This document shows, one piece after another, positions 50,620 through 59,190 of a DNA stretch of 64,000 nt. Numbering within the stretch: position 1 is the stretch's first letter; each line of letters begins with the position of its first letter. Origin of the DNA: DASUPK01 sp963800285 (GTDB lineage Bacteria; Actinomycetota; Thermoleophilia; Solirubrobacterales; 70-9); contig CAWDAL010000014.1 in assembly GCA_963800285.1 (NCBI GenBank), forward strand, positions 186,001 through 250,000, read 5' to 3'. Under the pieces are notes generated by a model. It saw nothing but the letters and a program-made list of their open reading frames with translations, was not told the DNA's origin and did no database searches. Made by a program: the position numbers and the translations under genes.

Positions 50620-52202
50620 ACCTCGAGCCGCTGCTCCTCCAGGTCGAGCTCGCGCTCTACCCGCCGCATCACCTCGACGCTGATCGTTCTCTCGTTTCGC
50701 AGACGGACCAGCTCGGCTCGCTGCACCGCGTAGATCTCGTGCATCAGCCGCTGGTAGGCGAGCGACCCCTCCTCGACCCCGTCCTCATCCTCGATCTTCC
50801 CGGCACGGATCGCGAAGCGCCTCTTCCGGTACCTGTAGAGGTTTCGCACCCGCTCGACGGTGCCGTCGCGGGTCCAGTCCTCTCCCTCGAGCTCGTCCAC
50901 CCTGTCGAGTGCGGCCTTCGCGATCACCATCCGCGCCTTGATCTCCTCATGCTCCTCCTCCGTGCCGTCGTCGAGCACGCCCATCTTCCGGATCAGCCAG
51001 GGCAGGGTCAGGCCCTGGCCGACCACCGTGACCAGGATCAGGGAGAAGGTGATGAACTGGATCAGGTCGCGTCCGGGCAGGGGCGCGCCCGAATTCGTCT
51101 CGAGTGGAAGGGCGAGCGCGGCGGCCAGCGAGACGGCGCCTCGCATGCCCGCCCAGCCGCCCACCACCCGGAAGCGCCAGCTGGAGCGTCGTGCTCGTTG
51201 AGACGGCCGCCGGTCCAGCGTCCGGATCACCAGCGTCAGCGTGAACTGCCAGATGTAGCGGAGCGCGATCACCGCCGCGCAGACGAGCGCCGCATAGCCG
51301 ACGACCTGGCTCGCCGGCTCACCGGCCAGCCCATCCACGATCACCGGCAGCTGCAGCCCGATCAGGATGAACAGCGTCGCGTTGAGCAGGAAGGTGAGGA
51401 TCGACCACATCGCGTAGCCCTGCATCCGGCTCTCCGGCGAGGCGATCTCGGGAGCGCGGAAGCCGAGAACCAGCCCACAGGCGACGACCGCCAGGACCCC
51501 CGAGACGCCGAGCTGGTCGGCCGGTATGAACGCCCCATAGGCGCTGAACAGGGAGATCGCCAGCTCCGTGTTGACGTCGGTGACGCGCTTGCGGATCTCG
51601 GCGATCAGCCAACCGACCGCGAGTCCGATCGCCACCCCGCCCGCGACGTCGCCGAAGAAGGTCAGCACCGTGTGCCCGGCCGAGACGCCCTCCCCGATGG
51701 CGGCCGCGACCGCGACCTTGTAGGTGACCAGCGCCGCCGCGTCGTTGATCAGGCTCTCCCCCTCGAGCACGTTGATCATCCGGCGCGGGGCACCGACTCG
51801 TCGCATGATGGCGGTCGCCGCCGCCGGGTCGGTCGGCGAGACGATGGCGCCGAGCGCGAAGGACATCGCCCAAGGCAGGTGGATGACCTCGTGCGCGATC
51901 ACCCCGACGCAGCCGGCGGTGAACAGCGTGAGGCCGAGGGCGTTCATCACGATCACCCGCGTGTCGTTGCGGAGGCTGCGCAGATCCGCGAAGAACGACG
52001 ACGCGTAGAGCAGCGGCGGCAGGAAGACGAGCAGGACGAGATCCGGGTTGAGCGTGATGTTGGGGATGCCCGGGATCAAGCCCAGCACCAGGCCGCCGAG
52101 CACGAGCGGGATCGGGTACGGCACGGAAAGCCGGTTGGCGAGCGCGTTCAGCCCAGCGGCTGAGACGAAGAGCGCGGCGAGCAGTATCTGGACGTCCCCC
52201 AT
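50616..52202 (-). CDS. CPA1-family Na+/H+ antiporter
   Basis: A 528-aa membrane exchanger with 12-13 helices and a cytoplasmic tail of about 110 residues. The ion-binding helix is SPTDPAAATAIMRR and the second key helix is LEGESLINDAAALVTYK (the conserved N-D pair). WAGMRGAVSLAAALALP matches the conserved Arg helix of CPA1 proteins. The tail is charged and helical (EEEHEEIKARMVIAKAALD, VEVMRRVERELDLEEQRLEV). Function: pH and sodium homeostasis. Divergent from the cupin gene. Confidence 0.93.
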   Translation of the reverse strand: MGDVQILLAALFVSAAGLNALANRLSVPYPIPLVLGGLVLGLIPGIPNITLNPDLVLLVFLPPLLYASSFFADLRSLRNDTRVIVMNALGLTLFTAGCVGVIAHEVIHLPWAMSFALGAIVSPTDPAAATAIMRRVGAPRRMINVLEGESLINDAAALVTYKVAVAAAIGEGVSAGHTVLTFFGDVAGGVAIGLAVGWLIAEIRKRVTDVNTELAISLFSAYGAFIPADQLGVSGVLAVVACGLVLGFRAPEIASPESRMQGYAMWSILTFLLNATLFILIGLQLPVIVDGLAGEPASQVVGYAALVCAAVIALRYIWQFTLTLVIRTLDRRPSQRARRSSWRFRVVGGWAGMRGAVSLAAALALPLETNSGAPLPGRDLIQFITFSLILVTVVGQGLTLPWLIRKMGVLDDGTEEEHEEIKARMVIAKAALDRVDELEGEDWTRDGTVERVRNLYRYRKRRFAIRAGKIEDEDGVEEGSLAYQRLMHEIYAVQRAELVRLRNERTISVEVMRRVERELDLEEQRLEV

Positions 52203-52236
52203 GGACGTCCATTTTCGCTGTTAAGGTCGCTCTGCG

Positions 52237-52719
52237 ATGCGCCGCCTCCGACTCCTGCTGGCCGTCTCGGCAATCGGCCTGGTCGCCGTCGGCGGGATCG
52301 CCGGCTACGTGATCGCCAAATCCGGTGGCGGCGCGGTCGTCCGGGAGCCTCTGGCTCAGAGCACCAAGGTGCAGGGGGTGAAGGGCAGGACGCTCGGGCT
52401 CTCCCGGGTGACGATTCCTGCCGGCGGGAAGATCGCCCTCCACCATCACAAGGGCACGCAGGTCGCCTACATCCAGCGCGGTGTGCTCACCTACACGGTC
52501 AAGCGCGGCTCGGTCACCGTGAGGACGGGCCCGGCCGACAACCCCCGCCTGGTGCGGAGGATCGCGGCCGGCAGCTCCGGGAGGATCGCGGCCGGCCAGT
52601 GGATCGTCGAGCAGCCCGGCACGATCCACCGCGCGGCCAACAAGGGCGAGGAGAAGATCGTGATCTACCTGGCGACGCTGCTGCGGACGGGCGCTCCCTC
52701 CTCGACGCCCAACGGCTAG
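52237..52719 (+). CDS. Exported cupin-fold protein
   Basis: A 160-aa protein with an uncleaved or cleavable signal segment (LLLAVSAIGLVAVGGIAGYVIA) and a single cupin barrel. Metal-site residues are seen in IALHHHKGTQVAYIQRG (His cluster, Gln for the usual Glu) and EQPGTIHRAANKG (last His). A Ser/Gly/Arg stretch in the middle repeats RIAAG. No enzymatic motif. The ATG directly follows a GTTAAGG context. It is divergent from the antiporter, with 34 nt between. Confidence 0.82.
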   Translation: MRRLRLLLAVSAIGLVAVGGIAGYVIAKSGGGAVVREPLAQSTKVQGVKGRTLGLSRVTIPAGGKIALHHHKGTQVAYIQRGVLTYTVKRGSVTVRTGPADNPRLVRRIAAGSSGRIAAGQWIVEQPGTIHRAANKGEEKIVIYLATLLRTGAPSSTPNG

Positions 52720-52724
52720 CCGGA

Positions 52725-53009
52725 CTAGATCACCGCGACGACCTCCTGAGCCTCCTTGGCGTCCGCGCCGGTGAGCTCGCGATAGCGCTTCATCGCCTCC
52801 AGCCCCTTGCCCGCCGTGGCGAGCTCGGCGACGTCCTCGGGCAGATCCTTGCCGGAACGGTCGTATGGAACGCCCGCCTTATCCGAGAGCAGCTCGAGCT
52901 GCGCCTCGATCGCGCGGAGCCGCTCGTTGATGCGCTCGAACTGAACTCCGATCAGGGCCTCGTTGTAAGCGGCATCCATGCCTCCTTGGTTGAGAGTCGA
53001 GAGCGCCAT
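52725..53009 (-). CDS. Small protein with a ribosomal L7/L12 C-terminal-like motif
   Basis: A 94-aa protein. The first half is helical and coiled-coil-like (QFERINERLRAIEAQLELLS). The end, GKGLEAMKRYRELTGADAKEAQEVV, resembles the L7/L12 C-terminal domain (V-R-E-L-T-G-x-x-L-K-E-A-K). It is not the ribosomal protein, which lies elsewhere. ATG 53009 is used; ATG 52979 is in frame but has its Shine-Dalgarno-like AGGAGG too close. Small L7/L12-like proteins are frequent in actinobacteria. Confidence 0.7.
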   Translation of the reverse strand: MALSTLNQGGMDAAYNEALIGVQFERINERLRAIEAQLELLSDKAGVPYDRSGKDLPEDVAELATAGKGLEAMKRYRELTGADAKEAQEVVAVI

Positions 53010-53036
53010 CTTCGCATCCGGCGGATGGCCAGGGCG

Positions 53037-54518
53037 CTAGCGCGGGGCCGCCTGCTGCTCGCGCAGCACGCGGCGCAGGATCTTGCCCGAGGCCGACTTC
53101 GGGATCTCGTCGACGAACTCAACCTCGCGGACCTTCTTGTACGGCGCGACGTGCTTCGCCACGTACGCCATCAGCTCGTCGCCGTCGACTCCGTCGTCCG
53201 TGACGACGAAGGCCTTGGGCGCCTCTCCCCCGTCGTCCATCGGCACGCCGATCACGCCGGCGTCCCTCACCTTCGGGTGCGAGACCAGCACGGCCTCGAG
53301 CTCGGCCGGCGGTACCTGGTAGCCCTTGTACTTGATCAGCTCCTTGAGCCGGTCGACGATGAAGGTGAAGCCGTTCTCGTCGATCCGGGCTATGTCGCCG
53401 GTGCGCAGCCAGCCCTCCTCGACGAGGGTCTCGGCGGTCGCCGCCGGGTTGTTGAGGTAGCCCTTCATCACCTGCGGGCCGCGGATCCAGATCTCGCCCT
53501 CCTCACCCTCGGCGACGTCCTCCTCGGTCTCCGGGTCGATCAGGCGGGCCTCGGTGTTCGGGATCAGGGCGCCGACGCTGCCGGGCGGGGTCTCGGCGAC
53601 CCGGGCGAGGCGGCTCTTGTGGCTCACCGGGCTGAGCTCGGTCATCCCGTAGCCTTGGCGGACCGGCGCGCCGACCTTGGCCTCGGCCCGCCCGGCGAGC
53701 TCCGCGTCGAGCGGTGCGGCGCCGGAGATGATCAGCTTGAGCCTGGAGAAGTCACGGCCCTCCACGTTCGTGTGGGTGGCCAGCTGAAGGATCACGGGCG
53801 GAGCGACGTGCAGCCAGGTGACGCCGTGCCGCTCCATCAGGTCCATCAGCGCGTCGCAGTCGAAGCGCTGCAGGACGACGATCGTCGAGCCCTTGGCCAG
53901 CCCCATGTTGAGGACCACCGTCTGGCCGTAGATGTGGAAGAAGGGCATCAGACCGACCAGCACGTCCGCCTCGGTCAGCGGCATCGAGTTGTGGGCCTGC
54001 TCGATGTTCGCGACCAGGTTGCGGTGCGTGAGCATCACGCCCTTCATCAGGCCGGTGGTCCCGCTCGAGTAGGGCAGCACGGCGAGCTCTTCCGGGTCGA
54101 TCTCCACCTCATCGGGGGTTGCGCCGGGCTGAACTCCCGCGACGAACGCCGGCGGATCGTCGATCAGCAGCTTCGAGCCCGAGTTCTCCTCCTGGCGGCC
54201 CATCTCCTCCTGGGTGAGCAGCGGGTTCATCGGAGTGACCACCGCCCCCGCCCGCAGGATCCCGTGGTAGACGATCCCCCACTCCGCGCTGTTGGGGCCG
54301 ACCAGGGCGACCACGTCGCCCTTGCCGATGCCGCGCGACTGGAGCGCCGCGGCGACCGCGTCCACCTTGGCCGCGAGCTCCGCGAAGGTGATCGTCGTGC
54401 CGGTGGCGCCGTCGATGAAGGCGGGGTGCTCGCCGCGCGCGGCCGCCGCGCCGAGCACGTACTCGGGCATGGCCAGATCCGGGATCTCGATGTCCGGCTC
54501 GGGGCTGCGGTAGATCAA
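53037..54518 (-). CDS. AMP-forming acyl-CoA synthetase (4-coumarate-CoA ligase-like)
   Basis: A 493-aa ANL-family adenylate-forming ligase. The motifs are LPYSSGTTGLMKGVMLTHRNL (P loop), GYGMTELSPVSH, GEIWIRGPQVMKGYLNNP, WLRTGDIARIDENGFTFIVDRLKELIKYKGYQVPP and the final Lys in PKSASGKILRR. It activates a carboxylic acid to its CoA ester. The segment between QEENSGSKLLI and the P loop is about 40 residues shorter than in typical 4CL-like enzymes. Start TTG at 54518 (IYRSPEPDIEIPD); no better start is nearby. Confidence 0.9.
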   Translation of the reverse strand: MIYRSPEPDIEIPDLAMPEYVLGAAAARGEHPAFIDGATGTTITFAELAAKVDAVAAALQSRGIGKGDVVALVGPNSAEWGIVYHGILRAGAVVTPMNPLLTQEEMGRQEENSGSKLLIDDPPAFVAGVQPGATPDEVEIDPEELAVLPYSSGTTGLMKGVMLTHRNLVANIEQAHNSMPLTEADVLVGLMPFFHIYGQTVVLNMGLAKGSTIVVLQRFDCDALMDLMERHGVTWLHVAPPVILQLATHTNVEGRDFSRLKLIISGAAPLDAELAGRAEAKVGAPVRQGYGMTELSPVSHKSRLARVAETPPGSVGALIPNTEARLIDPETEEDVAEGEEGEIWIRGPQVMKGYLNNPAATAETLVEEGWLRTGDIARIDENGFTFIVDRLKELIKYKGYQVPPAELEAVLVSHPKVRDAGVIGVPMDDGGEAPKAFVVTDDGVDGDELMAYVAKHVAPYKKVREVEFVDEIPKSASGKILRRVLREQQAAPR

Positions 54519-54561
54519 TCCCTCACTCCTCGGCCGAGAGCTTACGTGGGAAGATCCGCCC

Positions 54562-55074
54562 GTGAAGACGGTCGTCGCCTACGAGTCGATGTACGGCAAC
54601 ACCCGGCAGGTCGCGGAGGCGATCGCGGAGGGCCTCGGGAACGCCGAGATCCTGGCGGTCAACGACGGCGACGCGGGCGCGGCGGACGACGCCGACCTCG
54701 TGGTCGCGGGCGGGCCCACCCACATGCACGGCCTGGCGACGACGATGAGCCGCAAGGGAACCGGGCAGGCGGCCGAGGAGGAGGGCACCGAGCTGGAGCC
54801 CGGCGCGGTCGACGGCCCGGGGCTCCGCAAGTGGCTGGCCGATCGCAACGGCGGCGGCATGAGGGCCGCGGCCTTCGATACGCGCATCGACAAGTCGCCG
54901 ATGCTCACCGGCGCGGCCTCGCGGGGCATCGCCAAGCGTCTGCGGAAGGCGGGATTCGAGGTGATCGCCGACCCGGAGAGCTTCTTCGTCGAGGACTCCG
55001 AGGGGCCGCTCGCCGACGGCGAGCTCGAGCGGGCGAAGGCCTGGGGCGCCGAGCTGGCGAAAACGCTCGGCTAG
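54562..55074 (+). CDS. Flavodoxin-like protein
   Basis: A 170-aa flavodoxin fold. The FMN phosphate loop is YESMYGNTRQVAEAIAEGL (S-x-x-G-N-T), followed by ADLVVAGGPTHMHG and AAAFDTRIDKSP. It is somewhat longer than classical flavodoxins. An insert rich in Glu (RKGTGQAAEEEGTELEPG) sits in the middle. The GTG start has no strong ribosome site. Role: low-potential electron carrier or quinone reductase, undetermined. Divergent from the acyl-CoA synthetase, 43 nt apart. Shares CTAG stop with its convergent neighbour. Confidence 0.87.
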   Translation: MKTVVAYESMYGNTRQVAEAIAEGLGNAEILAVNDGDAGAADDADLVVAGGPTHMHGLATTMSRKGTGQAAEEEGTELEPGAVDGPGLRKWLADRNGGGMRAAAFDTRIDKSPMLTGAASRGIAKRLRKAGFEVIADPESFFVEDSEGPLADGELERAKAWGAELAKTLG

Positions 55075-55412
55075 CTCTCCCAGCCGAAGTAGACCTCCGT
55101 GCGGTGAATCTTGCCGTCGTCGCCGATGGTCATGACCTCGGTGTTGCGACCGCCGCTACCGTCGGACCGCCGCGACTCGTAGGTGACGATCACCTCATCG
55201 CCCGACTCGATGACTCGGACGAACTCGAACTCCTGGCCTTGCCCAGCCCCAGGCCAGCAGCGCTCGAAGTAGCCGTCGCGATCGAGCAGGGGGTCGGGGG
55301 GCGCGGAGAAGGTGAACTCCTCGCTCAGGTGCCGCTCGTAGAAGTCTCGGTCCCCCGCGGCGAAGGCGCGGTAGGCGTCCTGTGCGATCTGCTTGCGGCT
55401 CACACCCTCCAT
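55071..55412 (-). CDS. SnoaL/NTF2-like protein
   Basis: A 113-aa NTF2-fold protein: SRKQIAQDAYRAFAAGDRDFYERHLSEEFTFSAPPDPLLDRDGYFERCW, then EFEFVRVIESGDEVIVTYESR and NTEVMTIGDDGKIHRTEVYFG, the full cone-shaped barrel. No catalytic assignment is possible. The ATG at 55412 is chosen because it lies directly before the first helix; upstream in-frame sequence is Pro/Arg-rich and looks non-coding. Confidence 0.85.
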   Translation of the reverse strand: MEGVSRKQIAQDAYRAFAAGDRDFYERHLSEEFTFSAPPDPLLDRDGYFERCWPGAGQGQEFEFVRVIESGDEVIVTYESRRSDGSGGRNTEVMTIGDDGKIHRTEVYFGWES

Positions 55413-55422
55413 CGAACCGAGG

Positions 55423-56256
55423 CTACTCCCGTCGCCCGCACGCGAGCGCGGCGATCCCGGCGAACATCGCCACCAGCGCCAGGGCGGCACCGATCCGCCC
55501 TGGCGTCGAGTGGTGGACCTGCTCGTCGAAGAGCGTCAGGCCCAGTACGACGCTCGCCGCCGGGTTGAAGATCGAGCTGGTCGCGACTGCCGGCGGCAGG
55601 ATTCCCGTCTGCAGCGAGAGCTGGGTGATCGTCATGCCCGCGAAGCCGATCGCGATCAGCGCATAGAGGTGCCAGTTGACGAGCACCTGCGCACCGTCGT
55701 CCTGGAAGACCTCGACGGCGCCCTTGGTCAGCGCGGAGACCAGGCCGAAGAGCAGGCCGGAGGCGGTTCCGAGCAGGGCGGCCCGCAGCGCCCCCACGCG
55801 CGACAGGCCCGCGAGGAGGAGCCCGGTCGCCAACCCGATCACGACCGCCCCCGCGACGATCCACTGACCGATCGGCGCGTCCTCCTTGCCGCCCGAGGGA
55901 TCGGCGAGCAGCAGGAAGAGCGCCAGGCCGCCGGTGACGACGATGGCCGCGATCACGTCCCGGCGCGTGATCCGCTGCGCTGAGAGCCAGACGCCGAGCG
56001 GGAGGGCGAAGACGATCGTGGTGGCGAGGATCGGCTGCACCACGACCAGCCGCCCGTCGCCGAGTGCGGCGGCCTGCATGCCGAAGGCGATCCCGTAGGC
56101 GGCGATGCCGGCGAGCCAGACCGGATGCTCGATCAACCGGAAGAGGATTCCGGCGCTCGCCTCCTTCGCCTCGGGCGCATCCATCACCACCCGCTGCTGC
56201 AGGACGGTGCCGAGCGCGAACACCGCCGCCGAGCCGAGGGCGAGCGTCACCGCCAT
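55423..56256 (-). CDS. DMT-superfamily transporter (EamA/NIPA-like)
   Basis: A 277-aa membrane protein with nine or ten hydrophobic helices. LGSAAVFALGTVLQQRVVM begins the first half, with VVVQPILATTIVFALPLGVWLSAQRITRRD typical of the DMT family; the second half has SGLLFGLVSALTKGA and SSIFNPAASVVLGLTLFDEQVH. Substrate unknown. It lies 10 nt upstream of the SnoaL gene, and 10 nt downstream of the NDH-2 gene, on the same strand, so all three could share a transcript. Confidence 0.87.
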   Translation of the reverse strand: MAVTLALGSAAVFALGTVLQQRVVMDAPEAKEASAGILFRLIEHPVWLAGIAAYGIAFGMQAAALGDGRLVVVQPILATTIVFALPLGVWLSAQRITRRDVIAAIVVTGGLALFLLLADPSGGKEDAPIGQWIVAGAVVIGLATGLLLAGLSRVGALRAALLGTASGLLFGLVSALTKGAVEVFQDDGAQVLVNWHLYALIAIGFAGMTITQLSLQTGILPPAVATSSIFNPAASVVLGLTLFDEQVHHSTPGRIGAALALVAMFAGIAALACGRRE

Positions 56257-56266
56257 GCGGCGCAGC

Positions 56267-57604
56267 CTACGAGGGTGACCGGGCGGCTCCCTGCTCCTCC
56301 CAGCGCTCGATCACGCGGCCACCTCGGCCGCGGGTGAAGAAGCTGAACGACCAGCGGATCAGCACCAGCAGCCGGTTCTGGAACCCGATCAGGTACCAGA
56401 TGTGGATCAGCAGCCACAGGATCCAGGCCGGGAAGCCGCTGACCTTCAAGCCCTTGATGTCGGCGACCGCGCGCGACCGTCCGATCGTCGCGACGTTGCC
56501 CTTGTCCTGATAGCGGAAGGGCTCGTGTTCGCGGCCGCGGAGCCGCGCCCGCACGACCTTGGCGACGTACCGGCCCTCCTGCATCGCAACCGGCGCGACC
56601 CCGAGCAGCGGCTGGACCTCGCCGTCCTCGCCGAGCACCCGGACCATGTCCCCCAGGGCGAAGACCTCCGGATGCCCCGGAAGCGTGAGATCCGGACCGA
56701 CGGAGACTCGCCCGGCTCGATCCACCTCCGCGCCGGTCGCCTCTCCGAGCCGTCGCGCGAGCGAGGAGGCCGTCACCCCGGCGGCCCAGATCACGGTCTG
56801 CGCCGGGATGTGCTCGCTCTCTCCCCCGTGCGCCTCGACCGTGACGCTCTCCTCGTCGATGTCGACGACGGTGTGCTGGAGCAGCGGCGTCACGCCCAGG
56901 TTCTCGAGCGAGCGCGCCGCCCTCTCCGACAGCGCCGGCGGGAAGCTGGTGAGCACGCGATCCGCCATCTCGACGAGCAGCACCCGGGACTCCCTGGGAT
57001 CCATCAGCCGGAAGTCGCGGCGGAGGGTGTCGCGGGCGAGCTCGCCGATCTGGCCCGCCATCTCCGCTCCGGTCGGACCGGCGCCGACCACCACGAAGGT
57101 CAGCCAGGCGCGCCGCCGCTCCGGGTCGGTCTCCAGCTCGGCCGCCTCGAAGGCGCTCAGGATCTGCGCGCGCACATGAAGCGCGCTCTCGAGCGACTTC
57201 ACCTCGTGCGCGTACCCCTCCCATTCGTCGTGCCCGAAGTACGAGTAGCGGGAGCCCCCGGCGGCGATCAGCGTGTCGTAGGGAACGGTGAGCGGGCCGC
57301 CCTCGCCGACGCCGGGCTCGACCTGGACGGTCCTGCCCTCCAGATCGAGCTCGCGCGCCTCCCCGAGCAGCACCCGCACGTTCCGCCGCCGCTTGAACAT
57401 GGCCCGCAGCGGATAGGCGACCTCCTCGGGCGAGAGCGACCCGGTCGCCACCTGGTAGGTGAGCGGCTGGAAGAGATGGAAGTTGCGGCGGTCGATCAGG
57501 GTCACCTCGACCGGCATCCGGGCGAGCTTCTGCACGGCCTGCAGGCCGCCGAAGCCGCCGCCGATCACGACCACCCTGTGCGGAGATCCCTCCACCGGGG
57601 TCAT
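56267..57604 (-). CDS. Type II NADH dehydrogenase (NDH-2)
   Basis: A 445-aa single-subunit membrane flavoenzyme that passes electrons from NADH to menaquinone without pumping protons. FAD site: RVVVIGGGFGGLQAVQKL and a VFALGDMV segment near the C terminus. NADH site: FVVVGAGPTGAEMAGQIGEL. FHLFQPLTYQVATGSLSPEEVAYPLR is typical of NDH-2. The C-terminal part has a membrane anchor (WILWLLIHIWYLIGFQNRLLVLIRW). It starts on the ABC permease stop (ATGA). It complements the bcc-caa3 chain at 27-35 kb. Confidence 0.93.
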   Translation of the reverse strand: MTPVEGSPHRVVVIGGGFGGLQAVQKLARMPVEVTLIDRRNFHLFQPLTYQVATGSLSPEEVAYPLRAMFKRRRNVRVLLGEARELDLEGRTVQVEPGVGEGGPLTVPYDTLIAAGGSRYSYFGHDEWEGYAHEVKSLESALHVRAQILSAFEAAELETDPERRRAWLTFVVVGAGPTGAEMAGQIGELARDTLRRDFRLMDPRESRVLLVEMADRVLTSFPPALSERAARSLENLGVTPLLQHTVVDIDEESVTVEAHGGESEHIPAQTVIWAAGVTASSLARRLGEATGAEVDRAGRVSVGPDLTLPGHPEVFALGDMVRVLGEDGEVQPLLGVAPVAMQEGRYVAKVVRARLRGREHEPFRYQDKGNVATIGRSRAVADIKGLKVSGFPAWILWLLIHIWYLIGFQNRLLVLIRWSFSFFTRGRGGRVIERWEEQGAARSPS

Positions 57605-59190
57605 GTACCCACCAGGTCCCGTCGCTCGAACACGCGCACCGCCGCGACCATAGCCAGGGCGGCGATCGCGAGCATGATCAGCGCGGCGCCGGCCTTGAAC
57701 GATTGGGCCGGAACGAGGGCGACCTGATGGAACGCCGTCAGGTTCACGGCCCAGCTGGGCAGATCGAGCAGCGAGCCGAAAAGCTGCCAGACGAAGGCGA
57801 TCAGGACGAGGCCATAGGCGATGCCAGCGGTGGCGCGAGGCACGAGCGCGAACCCCAGCGCACCCAGCGAGAGGAAGAGCAGCGCGATCGGCACGCAGTT
57901 GGCGCCGGCCCCGATCATGTCCCCGAACGAGACGTCGGCCCCCGCGGCGACCGCCCCGACCCAGGTGAACAGGCCGACGACGAGCGCCAGGGCCGCAGCT
58001 CCGGCGCCGGCGAGCAGGAGCCGGCCGATCAGCCACCTCCGCCGGCTCACCGGCTGTGAGAACAGCGTCTCCAGCTGCTCCTCCGCCTCCTCATGACGCG
58101 CGGCGGTGATCTGCGAGGAGCCGAACAGGCAGACGACCAGGATGAAGAACAGGAAGGTGAAGGCGATGTACCCGGACGCCGTCGTGAGCGAACCGGCACC
58201 GAGCTTCTCGAGCTGATCGTTCAGGCTTTGCGAGACGTTCACGTCAGTGACGCTCTCGGCGAGCAGGCCGGTGATCGCGCCGAACGCCCCGCTGGCGATC
58301 AGCCAGACGGCGAGTCGTCCCCACTCGTCCCGGAGGGTCTGAGCGAGCGGCGAGGAGAGCAGCGCCAGCCTCGGCTCCTTGGTGTCGCTCGAGTGCAGCA
58401 GTCCGTCCCCGATGTCGCGGCGCGCCTCGATCCACCGGGCCGCCGCCATCAGCACGACCGCCGCGCCCGCCATCAGCAACAGCACCGCCGGCTGGGAGCC
58501 GGTGAACGGCCGGACCTCCTCGGCCCAGCCCAGCGGAGTCAGCCAGCGAAGCCAGTCGAGCGAGTCCGCGGTGTCGGCCACCACGCGCAGCACGAAGGCG
58601 ACAGCGAGCGCGCCGGCGCCGAGCTCGAGCGCCAGCCGCCGAGTCGACGCGAGCTGGCTGGCCACCGCACCGACGCCGTAGAAGACCGCCCCCGCTCCAG
58701 CGAGGGCCAGCGCGAGGAGCGCCGACTCCCCGGCGCTCTGCTTCGCTGCGAGGACGCCGAACCAGACCGCCGCGAACAGCAGCAGCGCGCCGGCCGCCCC
58801 GGCGAGCACCGACGCGGCGAAAGAGGTCCCCCGCCCGACAGCGCCCGACAAGACGAGCTCCTCGCGCCCCGCGTCCTCCTCGGCGCGCATCGACTTGACG
58901 GCGGCGAGCAGGCCCCAGGCGGCGAGGAAGATCGCCAGGGTCCCGCCCACACGCCAGGCCGCGTACCCGCCCGCGTCGAGCAGGTCGTGGGGTACGCCGT
59001 AGAAGAGGCGGAGGGCCTTGTTGTCGCTGAAGCTCCGCGCGAACTGAAGGCGGTCCTGGGCCGACGGATAGGTGCTGTCGTAGGCGGCCGTCTGCCCCCA
59101 GGCATAAATGAAGAAGAAGAACGCGAAGGAGAGGTCGCGGACGCGGCCCCCCGCGAAGCGCAGCCGGGCGAGGGACCTAGCCGCCGCCAT
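57601..59190 (-). CDS. ABC-2-type permease (polyketide-antibiotic exporter-like)
   Basis: A 529-aa permease with about 12 hydrophobic helices in two halves, similar to the large ABC-2 permeases annotated as exporters of polyketide antibiotics. Landmarks are MRAEEDAGREELVLSGAVGR and the matching HEEAEEQLETLFSQPVSRRRWLIGR in the second half, an internal duplication. It overlaps the ATPase gene by 14 nt and pairs with it. Substrate unknown; drug or lipid export is typical. Confidence 0.88.
   Translation of the reverse strand: MAAARSLARLRFAGGRVRDLSFAFFFFIYAWGQTAAYDSTYPSAQDRLQFARSFSDNKALRLFYGVPHDLLDAGGYAAWRVGGTLAIFLAAWGLLAAVKSMRAEEDAGREELVLSGAVGRGTSFAASVLAGAAGALLLFAAVWFGVLAAKQSAGESALLALALAGAGAVFYGVGAVASQLASTRRLALELGAGALAVAFVLRVVADTADSLDWLRWLTPLGWAEEVRPFTGSQPAVLLLMAGAAVVLMAAARWIEARRDIGDGLLHSSDTKEPRLALLSSPLAQTLRDEWGRLAVWLIASGAFGAITGLLAESVTDVNVSQSLNDQLEKLGAGSLTTASGYIAFTFLFFILVVCLFGSSQITAARHEEAEEQLETLFSQPVSRRRWLIGRLLLAGAGAAALALVVGLFTWVGAVAAGADVSFGDMIGAGANCVPIALLFLSLGALGFALVPRATAGIAYGLVLIAFVWQLFGSLLDLPSWAVNLTAFHQVALVPAQSFKAGAALIMLAIAALAMVAAVRVFERRDLVGT

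Noticed and set aside
52599..55568. 989-codon plus-strand frame spanning cupin end, acyl-CoA synthetase and flavodoxin
   Set aside because: It crosses three well-supported genes in other frames and resembles no protein; shadow of high third-position GC.
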